The position numbers and the translations under genes were made by a program. DNA of 8,670 bases from NCBI GenBank assembly GCA_947177645.1, contig CAMWVJ010000034.1:1-8670 (forward strand), read 5' to 3'. Positions 1-7,563 of this stretch are shown here, in pieces (the stretch's first letter is position 1; the number at the start of each line of letters is the position of its first letter). The notes beneath the pieces were generated by a model that was not told where the DNA came from, made no database searches, and was given only the letters and a program-made list of their open reading frames with translations. This stretch comes from an uncultured Desulfovibrio sp. Its GTDB lineage: Bacteria > Desulfobacterota > Desulfovibrionia > Desulfovibrionales > Desulfovibrionaceae.

Positions 1-10
1 GTCCCGGGCC

Positions 11-17
11 AAAGGAG
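11..17 (+). promoter_or_regulatory. Ribosome binding site of hslU
   Basis: AAAGGAG lies 5 nt upstream of the ATG at 23. It is close to a full match to the anti-Shine-Dalgarno sequence and fixes the hslU start. Only 22 nt of upstream sequence are visible, so the promoter and any upstream hslV cannot be seen. Confidence 0.85.
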
Positions 18-22
18 CACCC

Positions 23-1333
<1,311 letters not shown>

Positions 1334-1336
<3 letters not shown>

Positions 1337-1351
1337 TAATAGTAATAATAG
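1334..1351 (+). repeat. Tandem 9-bp repeat of six in-frame stop codons at the hslU end
   Basis: The hslU stop codon is the first of six consecutive in-frame stops, TAA TAA TAG TAA TAA TAG, which is a perfect two-copy direct repeat of TAATAATAG. The tract is 16 of 18 A/T in a very GC-rich setting. The next gene starts at 1370 in the same reading frame, so these stops are all that separates the two coding regions in that frame. Confidence 0.95.
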
Positions 1352-1359
1352 CCACTCCC

Positions 1360-1365
1360 AAGGAG
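1360..1365 (+). promoter_or_regulatory. Ribosome binding site of the metallophosphoesterase gene
   Basis: AAGGAG lies 4 nt before the ATG at 1370, in the 33-bp gap after hslU. It gives the downstream gene its own initiation signal within a probable hslU operon. Confidence 0.8.
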
Positions 1366-1369
1366 CCGC

Positions 1370-2572
1370 ATGTTCTTTCTCTGGCCCCTGATCCCCTTTT
1401 TCTACCTGCTCTTCCGCCTCGTGCTGCCCGCGCGCATGGGCGCCGGCGCCAAGGTGCTCTGCGCCCTCCTGCTGCTCGTCGTTACCCAGGCCTTCGCCAT
1501 CAACCGCTTCCTTTTGGGCGACCTCGCGGCGCCCGATTTGCCGCCCTGGCTGCTCATGGTGCAGGGCTGGCTCTTCGCCGCGGCGATCCTGCTCTTTGTG
1601 CTGGTGCTTGCGCGCGACGCCTTCCTGCTCCTGCGCGGCTGCTGGCGCCTGCTTTTCCGCCGCAAGGGCGCGAGTCCGGCCGGCTCCCCGGCCTCGCCCT
1701 CACGGCGCGAGCTCGTACGCGCGGGCTGCGGCGGATTGCTCCTCGCCCGGCCTGCCGAGCGCATCGCCCTGGCCGCGGCCGTGCTCGGCCCCACGGCCTT
1801 TGGTGTGGGCGAAGCTGTGGCCGTGCCGGCCCTGCGCGAGGAGGAGGCCCGGCTGCGTCGCCTCGCGCCCGAGCATGAGGGCCTGCGCGTGGCCCAGATC
1901 AGCGACCTGCACATGAGCTCCCTGCTCACGCGCGACTGGGTGGCCGCGGTGGTGGACCGCGTGAACGCCCAAAAGCCGGACCTCATCGTGCTCACGGGCG
2001 ACATGGTGGACGGCCCGCCCGAGCGCCGCATGGAAAGCGCGCGCGAACTCAGCCGGCTCAAGGCGCCGCTCGGCGTCTTCGCCTGCGTGGGCAACCATGA
2101 ATATTACAGCGGTTATCCGGCCTGGGTGCGCGTGTTCGGCGAGCTCGGGCTTCACATGCTGCTCAACGGCCACACCGTCCTCACCCCGGGCGGGAAGGAA
2201 CTGGTGCTCGCCGGCCTTACCGACCCGGTGGCCCGCACCTTTGGCCTGCCCGGCCCGGACATGGAAGCCGCCATGGCCGGCGCCCCGGCGCACGCCCCCT
2301 GCATCCTGCTCGAGCACCGGCCGGGTTTCGCGCCGCTGCGCGCGCGGCAGGGCGCGGACTTCCAGCTGTCCGGCCACACCCACGGCGGCCAGGCGCCGGG
2401 CCTGCGCGAGATCGTGAGCTCCTTCAACAACGGCTATGTCCGCGGCTGGTTCGACGTGGACGGCATGCCGCTCTACGTGAGCCCCGGTGCCGGGCTGTGG
2501 GGCGGCTTCCCCATCCGCATCGCCACCCCGTCGGAGATCGCCGTGTTCACCCTGCGCCGCGCCGAGGCCTGA
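1370..2572 (+). CDS. Membrane-anchored calcineurin-like metallophosphoesterase (YkuE/YaeI type)
   Basis: A 400-residue protein with an N-terminal membrane region and a C-terminal metal-dependent phosphoesterase domain. Hydrophobic stretches lie at about 2-20, 27-48 and 60-84, with a weaker one at 131-151. The catalytic domain begins near 172 and carries all the family metal-binding motifs in order: SDLH (178-181), GDMVD (210-214), GNHE (241-244), the histidine of LEHRP (H316) and GHTHGGQ (335-341). The set predicts a dinuclear metal centre. Better-known relatives include B. subtilis YkuE and E. coli YaeI, the latter linked to UDP-diacylglucosamine (lipid A pathway) hydrolysis; the substrate here cannot be deduced. 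A twin-arginine-like SRREL (111-115) sits between the membrane segments and the enzyme domain. The gene follows hslU by 33 bp with its own Shine-Dalgarno sequence and is probably co-transcribed with it. Confident in family, not in substrate. Confidence 0.92.
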   Translation: MFFLWPLIPFFYLLFRLVLPARMGAGAKVLCALLLLVVTQAFAINRFLLGDLAAPDLPPWLLMVQGWLFAAAILLFVLVLARDAFLLLRGCWRLLFRRKGASPAGSPASPSRRELVRAGCGGLLLARPAERIALAAAVLGPTAFGVGEAVAVPALREEEARLRRLAPEHEGLRVAQISDLHMSSLLTRDWVAAVVDRVNAQKPDLIVLTGDMVDGPPERRMESARELSRLKAPLGVFACVGNHEYYSGYPAWVRVFGELGLHMLLNGHTVLTPGGKELVLAGLTDPVARTFGLPGPDMEAAMAGAPAHAPCILLEHRPGFAPLRARQGADFQLSGHTHGGQAPGLREIVSSFNNGYVRGWFDVDGMPLYVSPGAGLWGGFPIRIATPSEIAVFTLRRAEA

Positions 2573-2668
2573 GCGCGGGCGCCACTTTTCCCGGCCCCCT
2601 GCGGCCGCCCATGACACAAACCGCCGTGCGCGCCCCCCTTTCGGGTATTGGGGCAGCTGCGCGGCCCC

Positions 2669-2672
2669 GGAG
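2669..2672 (+). promoter_or_regulatory. Ribosome binding site deciding the M16 peptidase start
   Basis: GGAG lies 5 nt before the ATG at 2678. The other possible in-frame start, TTG at 2648, has only a weak upstream GGG. A small GC hairpin (GGGGC 2650-2654 with GCCCC 2664-2668, 9-nt loop) ends directly before this site. Confidence 0.6.
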
Positions 2673-2677
2673 CGTCC

Positions 2678-5368
2678 ATGCAACAGCTCGTCCTTGCTCT
2701 TCTTGTCGCCTTTTCCCTGCTGCTTTCCCGCGCGCCCGTGCACGCGCGGGACACGTCCGCCCCGGCCAGTGTCGGGACGCAGGCCGTCCCGGCGCCGCAA
2801 CCCACGCCCGCCCGGCAGGACACCATCCTCACCCGGCTCCCCAACGGGCTGCTCGTCTACATCCTGCGCGACGCGCGCTTCCCGCTGGTCTGCACGCGGC
2901 TCTATGTGCGCACGGGTTCGGCCAATGAGGAGCCCAAACATGCGGGCATCAGCCATGTGCTCGAGCACATGGTCTTCAAGGGCACCGAGCACCGGCCCAA
3001 GGGCCAGGTGGCGAAGGACGTGGAGGCGCTTGGCGGCTACCTCAACGCGGCCACGAGCTTTGACAAGACGTGGTATCTCACCGACATGCCGGCACAGCAC
3101 TGGCGCGTGGGCATGGAGGTGGTGAAGGAGATGGCCTTCCAGCCCACGCTTGACCCCGCCGAGCTGGAGGCCGAGAAAAACGTGGTCATCTCCGAGCTCC
3201 AGCGCGGCGAGGATTCGCCCCAGCGCAAGCTCTATGAAAATCTCCAGACGGCCGCGCTCAGCCACACGCCCTACGGGCGGCCCATCATCGGCTATGCCGA
3301 CACCATCCGGGCGCTCACCGTGGCGGACCTTCGCGCCTATATCGCCCGCTGGTACCAGCCGGACAACATGATGCTGCTCGTGGCCGGCGACATCGAGCCC
3401 GCGGCCGTGCTCGCCCACGCGCAGGCGCTCTTCGGGGGCCTCGCCAACACTTCCGACCTCGCCGTGCCGCCGCCGCTCGACCTCGCGGCAGCCCCCGGCG
3501 GCCCGCAGGTGGAGGTGGGCCGCGGCCCGTGGAACAAGGTCTATCTCGGCCTGGCCTTCCCGGCGCCGGGCCTGCGCGACCTGCGCTCCGTGGACCTCGA
3601 CGTGCTCTGCTACCTGCTCGGCGGCGACGGCACCTCGGCTTTCTACCGCAAATACAAGTACGAGCGCCAGCTCGTGGACAGCATCAGCGTGGACAACATG
3701 AGCCTCGCCCGGGCGGGGCTGCTCAGCATCACGGCGCAGCTTGACGCCGACAAGGTGGAGACTTTCTGGAACGAGCTCACGCGCGACCTTGCCGCGCTGT
3801 CGGCCAGGGATTTCACGCCCGAGGCCGTGGCGCGCGCCAAGTTCAACCTCGAGGACAGCATGGACCGCGCCGGCGAAACGCTCAACGGCCTCGCCTCCTG
3901 GAAGGGAACGGTGCAGTTCGACCTCGGCGGCGAGCAGGCCGAGCGCAACCTGCGCTTCACCCAGCGCAATGTGGACGAGGCCCAGCTGCAAAACGCCCTC
4001 GGTCTCTGGTTCGATCCGTCCCGGGTGCGCGTGCGCGCCCTCGCGCCGGAAAAGGCCCCGGCGGACCTCGCCGCGCGCCTTGAGAAGACCCTGCACGAAA
4101 ACTGGAAGGCCATCCCGCAGACGGCCATGGCCGCGGCGGTCGCGGCCGGCGCCGGCGCCCGCGAGACCATCGACCTTGGCGGCGGCCGCAAGGTCATCCT
4201 CATCCCCGACACGACCGTGCCCTATGTGTCGCTCGACCTGCTCTTCACCGGCGGCAACGCTCTGCTCTCCCCCGACCAGCAGGGTCTCGCCGACCTCACC
4301 GCGCGCCTGCTCTCGGACGGCTGCGCCAATCTGGACGCGCAGGGCGTGGAGCGCTGGCTCGCCGAGCGCGCGGCGTCCGCCGGAGCCTCGGCGGGCTTGC
4401 AGAGTTTCGGCGTGGCGCTCACCGGCCCCTCGCGCTTCAATGCCGAGTATTTCGGCTTCTTGCGCGACATGATCAAAAGCCCCCGCTTCGAGCCTCAGGA
4501 GCTCAGGCGCGAGGTAGAGAACATGCAGTCCGCCATCCGCCAGCGCGCAGACAGGCCGCTCTCCTTCATGTTCGCCAGGGTCAATCCCTTCCTCTTCCCG
4601 CATGGCCAGGCCTACGGCTATGACAGCCTGGGCACGCCGGAACTGCTCGCCGGCTATGACGACGCCATGGTGCGCGACTTCTGGCAGCGCCAGGCCGCGC
4701 AGCCCTGGGTGCTCTCCGTGGCGGGCACTTTCGACCGCGAGGCCGTCCTTGCCTTCGCCAAGGGCCTGCCCGTGCCCACCGGCATCGCCAAAACGGCGCC
4801 ACGCCCAGAGTGGGGCGCGGACAAAAACCTCGCCCTGACCCTCCCGGGGCGCAACCAGGCGCACCTGCTTCAGATCTTCCCCACCGTGCCGCTCACCAGC
4901 CCGGACGCGCCGGCCCTGCTGCTTTTGCAATCCGTGCTCTCCGGGCAGAGCGGCCTTCTGTTCACCAAGCTCCGGGACGAGCAGGGCCTCGGCTACACGG
5001 TGACGGCCTTCAACCGCAACATGCCCGAGGCCGGCTTCATGGCCTTCTATATCGGCACCACGCCCGACAAGCTGGAGCAGGCCCGCAAGGGCTTCGCCGA
5101 GGTCATCGCCGGCATCCGCGACGAACTGCTGCCCGCCGATGTGCTGCGCGCTGGCGCGAGCCGCATGCTCGGCGACTACCTGCGCGAGCGGCAGAGCCTC
5201 GCCTCCCGCGCGGGCGAAGCCGCCACGGACGCCCTGCTCCACTATCCCGAGGACTTCCAGAAGACACTGCTCGACAAGGCCGCGGCCCTGAGCCCCGAGG
5301 AAGTGCGCGCCGTGGCCCGCAAGTACCTCGTCACCAAGGACGCCTATGACGTGACCCTGCTGCCCTAG
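2678..5368 (+). CDS. Secreted M16-family zinc metallopeptidase (pitrilysin/insulinase type)
   Basis: An 896-residue protein (from ATG 2678) with the two-lobed clamshell layout of M16 peptidases such as PqqL. The N-terminus has a signal peptide, about residues 1-23 ending VHA before R24, so it should act in the periplasm or outside. The N-terminal lobe has the inverted zinc motif HVLEH (H93, E96, H97) and, 76 residues after H97, the third ligand E173 in NVVISEL, so it should be active. The matching region of the second lobe (near LADLTARLLSDG) lacks the zinc motif, as is usual. The C-terminal lobe keeps the substrate-binding Arg/Tyr pair in FTKLRDEQGLGY (R766, Y773). The family degrades peptides or small unfolded proteins; the target here is unknown. 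The TTG at 2648 would add 10 residues. The gene follows the phosphoesterase by 105 bp and ends before a strong terminator. Confidence 0.94.
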   Translation: MQQLVLALLVAFSLLLSRAPVHARDTSAPASVGTQAVPAPQPTPARQDTILTRLPNGLLVYILRDARFPLVCTRLYVRTGSANEEPKHAGISHVLEHMVFKGTEHRPKGQVAKDVEALGGYLNAATSFDKTWYLTDMPAQHWRVGMEVVKEMAFQPTLDPAELEAEKNVVISELQRGEDSPQRKLYENLQTAALSHTPYGRPIIGYADTIRALTVADLRAYIARWYQPDNMMLLVAGDIEPAAVLAHAQALFGGLANTSDLAVPPPLDLAAAPGGPQVEVGRGPWNKVYLGLAFPAPGLRDLRSVDLDVLCYLLGGDGTSAFYRKYKYERQLVDSISVDNMSLARAGLLSITAQLDADKVETFWNELTRDLAALSARDFTPEAVARAKFNLEDSMDRAGETLNGLASWKGTVQFDLGGEQAERNLRFTQRNVDEAQLQNALGLWFDPSRVRVRALAPEKAPADLAARLEKTLHENWKAIPQTAMAAAVAAGAGARETIDLGGGRKVILIPDTTVPYVSLDLLFTGGNALLSPDQQGLADLTARLLSDGCANLDAQGVERWLAERAASAGASAGLQSFGVALTGPSRFNAEYFGFLRDMIKSPRFEPQELRREVENMQSAIRQRADRPLSFMFARVNPFLFPHGQAYGYDSLGTPELLAGYDDAMVRDFWQRQAAQPWVLSVAGTFDREAVLAFAKGLPVPTGIAKTAPRPEWGADKNLALTLPGRNQAHLLQIFPTVPLTSPDAPALLLLQSVLSGQSGLLFTKLRDEQGLGYTVTAFNRNMPEAGFMAFYIGTTPDKLEQARKGFAEVIAGIRDELLPADVLRAGASRMLGDYLRERQSLASRAGEAATDALLHYPEDFQKTLLDKAAALSPEEVRAVARKYLVTKDAYDVTLLP

Positions 5369-5392
5369 CTGGCGCGCGGGATCTCACTTTCC

Positions 5393-5434
5393 GGGCGGCG
5401 TTCCGCATGGTCGTGCGGCGCCGCCCTTTACTTT
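5393..5434 (+). terminator. Intrinsic terminator after the M16 peptidase gene
   Basis: An 8-bp perfect stem GGGCGGCG (5393-5400) / CGCCGCCC (5419-5426) continues, past a TT bulge, into CCGCA (5403-5407) / TGCGG (5414-5418) around a 6-nt loop. It is followed directly by TTTACTTT. It lies 24 bp after the stop codon and probably ends the hslU-phosphoesterase-peptidase transcript. Confidence 0.88.
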
Positions 5435-5499
5435 CGCCCCCGAGTTGCGTATCTGGAAAGAATTAACAGGCGAACCGTGTTGCGTTCCCCCCAGCCAGC

Positions 5500-5505
5500 A
5501 AGGAA
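5500..5505 (+). promoter_or_regulatory. Ribosome binding site of the small gene upstream of miaB
   Basis: AAGGAA ends 5 nt before the ATG at 5511. It favours that start over the in-frame TTG at 5445, which has no such signal and lies just behind the terminator. Confidence 0.75.
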
Positions 5506-5510
5506 GTTCC

Positions 5511-5888
5511 ATGAGCAAGGACGACACCGCCGCGCCCTCCCGCATCCGCTACCGCTATGAAATGGCGCCCGAGGCGCGCCTCCAGACCGCGCACGGCGTG
5601 TGGGGCGGCATCAACTCACAGGGCGAGATCGAGATGAATTTTTACCACGAAAGCGACGCCCTGCCCGCCTGCTCGGAACAGATCCTCGCCCCGGACGGCT
5701 CCCTCGGGCATGAGATCGTGCCCGGCAATGACGATGTGCGCGACATCACCCGTCACATCCATACCCGCGTGCTGCTCAACTACCACACGGCCCGCGCCGT
5801 GCTGGAATGGCTGGAGGACCGCGTCAACGCGCTGGAGGAGGAAGGCGGCGGCGAAATGTATTCCCCGGACTCGGGCCTGGAACAGTAG
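5511..5888 (+). CDS. Conserved-looking small protein of unknown function, cotranscribed with miaB
   Basis: A 125-residue soluble acidic protein with no signal peptide or membrane segment. I do not recognise a named family with certainty. The first half looks like beta strands (RIRYRYEMAP 11-20, HGVWGGINSQGEIEMNFY 28-45). A middle section runs through ILAPDGSLGHEIVPGNDD (58-75). The end is an amphipathic helix, HTRVLLNYHTARAVLEWLEDRVNALEEE (84-111), then an acidic tail. This order resembles DUF3467-type proteins, where strands with an 'E-hydrophobic-F' pattern precede a helix containing a conserved 'hAk-LL-L' stretch, but that is a resemblance from memory. Start chosen from the Shine-Dalgarno sequence at 5500; TTG 5445 would add 22 residues of unlike character. 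It is the first gene after the terminator, and miaB starts 24 nt after its TAG in the same frame. The 5435-5510 leader is less GC-rich and probably holds a promoter, but I see no clean -35/-10 pair. Confidence 0.8.
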   Translation: MSKDDTAAPSRIRYRYEMAPEARLQTAHGVWGGINSQGEIEMNFYHESDALPACSEQILAPDGSLGHEIVPGNDDVRDITRHIHTRVLLNYHTARAVLEWLEDRVNALEEEGGGEMYSPDSGLEQ

Positions 5889-5912
5889 CCCGCGCCCCGC
5901 TCCCGCTTCCCC

Positions 5913-7295
5913 ATGCAGCCGCGCTCCTACCACATCCTCACCTTCGGCTGTCAGATGAACGTCCACGATTCCGGGTGGCTCGCCGCCGCCCTGGAAGCGC
6001 GCGGCTTTGCGCCGGCCGCGCTCGAGGACGCCGAGGTGGTGGTCATCAACACCTGCTCGGTGCGCGAAAAGCCGGAGCAGAAGGTCATGAGCGCCCTCGG
6101 GCGTGTGCGCCAGGCCACGGGCGGGGACGGGCGCGTGCTCGTGGCCGTGGCCGGCTGCGTGGCGCAGCAACTGGGCGCGGAGCTTTTCGACCGCTCGCCG
6201 CAGGTGCGCCTCGTGGCAGGGAGCGCCGGCCTCGCCCAGGCCCCGGAAGCCATCGAGCGCCTGCTTACGGAGCCAAAGGCCCGGCTCACGCTCTGCGCCT
6301 TCACCGAGACTTTTCCCGAAAAGGAGGCCGCGCCACGGCGCAGCGCCGGCCCCTCGGCGCTTGTCACCATCATGCAGGGCTGCGACAATTTTTGCGCCTA
6401 TTGCATCGTGCCCTTCACGCGCGGGCGGCAAAAATCCCGCAGGGCCGGGGCCATCCTTGAAGAGTGCCGCCAGCGCATCGCCGAGGGCGCCGTCGAGATC
6501 ACCCTGCTCGGGCAAAACGTCAATGCCTACGGGCAGGACAAAACGGGCGACGGCACGAGCTTTTCCCGCCTGCTTGAGCAGGTGGCGGCGCTCCCCGGGC
6601 TCGCGCGGCTGCGCTATGTGACACCTCACCCCAAGGACATGGGGCCCGAGGACGTGGCCGCTTTCGGCACGTTGCCCGTGCTCTGCCCGCGGCTGCATCT
6701 GCCCTTGCAGGCCGGCTCGGACGCGGTGCTCAAACGCATGCGCCGCCGCTATGACAGCGCGGGCTTCCTGCGCCTCGTGGAGGCCCTGCGCGCCGCCCGG
6801 CCCGACATCGCCCTTTCCACCGACCTCATCGTGGGCTTCCCCGGCGAGACTGAGAGCGACTTTCAGGCCACGCTGGACATGATGGAGGCCTGCGGCTTCA
6901 TGTCCAGCTTTTCCTTCTGCTATTCGGACAGGCCGGGTGCCGCGGCCGCGCGCTTTCCCGACAAGGTGGCGCCCGAAGTGCAGCACGAGCGCCTCCTGCG
7001 CCTCCAGGCCCTGCAGGACAGGCTCGGCCAGCGCTGGCTCGACGGCCGCGTGGGCCAGGCCACCACCTTGCTGATTGAGGGGAAAAGCCCGCGGCAGGAG
7101 GCTGCGCCGGCTGGTGCGCCCGGCTGCGACCCCGCGCCCCCTCGTGAGGACTGGCAGGGCCGCGACCCCTACGGCGTGCCCGTGCATGTGGCCCTGCCCG
7201 CGGGCAGCGACCATACCGGGCGCCTCGTCGAGGTCGACATCGTGGCCGCCAAGCGGCACAGCCTCGTGGGCCGGCTCGGGCCTGCCTCGCGCTGA
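5913..7295 (+). CDS. miaB: MiaB, tRNA-2-methylthio-N6-dimethylallyladenosine synthase
   Basis: A radical SAM enzyme that adds a methylthio group to i6A37 of tRNAs reading UNN codons, using two 4Fe-4S clusters and S-adenosylmethionine. The 460 residues show the three domains in order. The N-terminal UPF0004 domain has cysteines C13 (FGCQMN), C48 (NTCSVRE) and C82 (GCVAQQ). The radical SAM domain has C157, C161 and C164 in GCDNFCAYCIVPFTRGRQKSR's CX3CX2C core. The C-terminal TRAM RNA-binding domain is about 384-457. GCQMN plus FTRGRQKSR fit MiaB better than RimO or MtaB. A roughly 20-residue Ala/Pro-rich stretch (393-414) interrupts the TRAM start. ATG 5913 is the only possible start: the previous gene's TAG is in the same frame and no other start codon lies between. 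No Shine-Dalgarno sequence precedes it, so coupling to the upstream gene is likely. Confidence 0.96.
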   Translation: MQPRSYHILTFGCQMNVHDSGWLAAALEARGFAPAALEDAEVVVINTCSVREKPEQKVMSALGRVRQATGGDGRVLVAVAGCVAQQLGAELFDRSPQVRLVAGSAGLAQAPEAIERLLTEPKARLTLCAFTETFPEKEAAPRRSAGPSALVTIMQGCDNFCAYCIVPFTRGRQKSRRAGAILEECRQRIAEGAVEITLLGQNVNAYGQDKTGDGTSFSRLLEQVAALPGLARLRYVTPHPKDMGPEDVAAFGTLPVLCPRLHLPLQAGSDAVLKRMRRRYDSAGFLRLVEALRAARPDIALSTDLIVGFPGETESDFQATLDMMEACGFMSSFSFCYSDRPGAAAARFPDKVAPEVQHERLLRLQALQDRLGQRWLDGRVGQATTLLIEGKSPRQEAAPAGAPGCDPAPPREDWQGRDPYGVPVHVALPAGSDHTGRLVEVDIVAAKRHSLVGRLGPASR

Positions 7296-7325
7296 CGCCG
7301 CCGTCGTTGCCGCTCCCCCTTTTTG

Positions 7326-7343
7326 GCGGCCGCCGGCGGCCGC
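7326..7343. repeat. Perfect 18-bp GC palindrome made of two NotI-type octamers
   Basis: GCGGCCGC, CG, GCGGCCGC: each octamer is itself palindromic and the whole 18 bp reads the same on both strands. It is all G/C and starts 2 nt after a T5 run, 31 bp after the miaB stop. Function unknown. Confidence 0.9.
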
Positions 7344-7350
7344 ATCTCCC

Positions 7351-7380
7351 CCAAGGCACTACCGCATCCCGGCGCCTTGG
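7351..7380. repeat. Inverted repeat with 7-bp perfect arms
   Basis: CCAAGGC (7351-7357) and GCCTTGG (7374-7380) can pair around a 16-nt loop. No T-run follows on either strand, so it is not a standard intrinsic terminator. It might still contribute to 3'-end formation or stability of the miaB mRNA. Confidence 0.6.
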
Positions 7381-7553
7381 CTGCCCCGCGCCCCGGCGAA
7401 AGGCCAGCAAGGAAAATCTCAACTCCAGAAAATGTCTAGAGAAATTCCAACCAGCAGTCATCCCTCATCCTTTCCTTGCCGCTGCCCGGATACCGGCCGC
7501 CGGCGCCCTCTAAAGGTTTTGCCCTCCCGGTCCGATAGGCTGGCATAAGGGAT

Positions 7554-7558
7554 GGGAA
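7554..7558 (+). promoter_or_regulatory. Ribosome binding site deciding the start of the zinc-ribbon gene
   Basis: GGGAA ends 5 nt before the ATG at 7564. An alternative ATG at 7552 has AAGGG touching it with no spacing, which is poor for initiation, so 7564 is preferred. Confidence 0.55.
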
Positions 7559-7563
7559 CTGCC

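Larger units (their letters stand above)
7296..7563 (+). other. 268-bp spacer between miaB and the zinc-ribbon gene
   Basis: The spacer has three parts. The first (7296-7400) is extremely GC-rich and holds a T5 run (7320-7324), a perfect 18-bp palindrome and an inverted repeat. The second (about 7405-7460) is distinctly richer in A/T than anything around it and could carry a promoter, but no convincing -35/-10 pair is visible. The third leads into the ribosome binding region of the next gene. No stem followed by a T-run is seen, so where miaB transcription ends is unclear. No RNA gene is recognised. Confidence 0.6.

Noticed and set aside
2573..2647. Terminator or promoter between the phosphoesterase and peptidase genes
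   Set aside because: Short GC repeats occur, but no stem is followed by a T-run. The TGACAC at 2612-2617 has no -10 at a usable distance.
1700..5242. A 1180-codon open frame on the minus strand across the phosphoesterase and peptidase genes
   Set aside because: It is the mirror of two intact, clearly recognised plus-strand genes. Its product is a run of H, G, R, E, A and V typical of antisense reading in GC-rich DNA, with no recognisable domain.
5445..5510. A longer N-terminus for the small gene from TTG 5445
   Set aside because: It lacks a ribosome binding site, starts right behind the terminator, and its extra 22 residues (with CC and PP) do not resemble the rest of the protein. ATG 5511 has a good site.
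5886..5888. UAG as a recoded (pyrrolysine or readthrough) codon joining the small protein to MiaB
   Set aside because: Both proteins look complete, MiaB has its normal N-terminus at the ATG, and no downstream recoding signal is visible. Coupling is the simpler explanation.
5616..7259. A 547-codon minus-strand open frame opposite miaB
   Set aside because: Same antisense artefact: it lies over the conserved MiaB sequence, has low-complexity H/G/A/R-rich composition and no domain.
7432..7548. A 38-codon open frame (ATG 7432 to TAA 7548) ending just before the zinc-ribbon gene, a possible leader peptide
   Set aside because: It uses codons rare in the neighbouring genes (AGA, TCT, CTA, AGG, GTT). 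The nearest ribosome-site-like AAGGA is 18 nt away, and the product has no feature suggesting attenuation.
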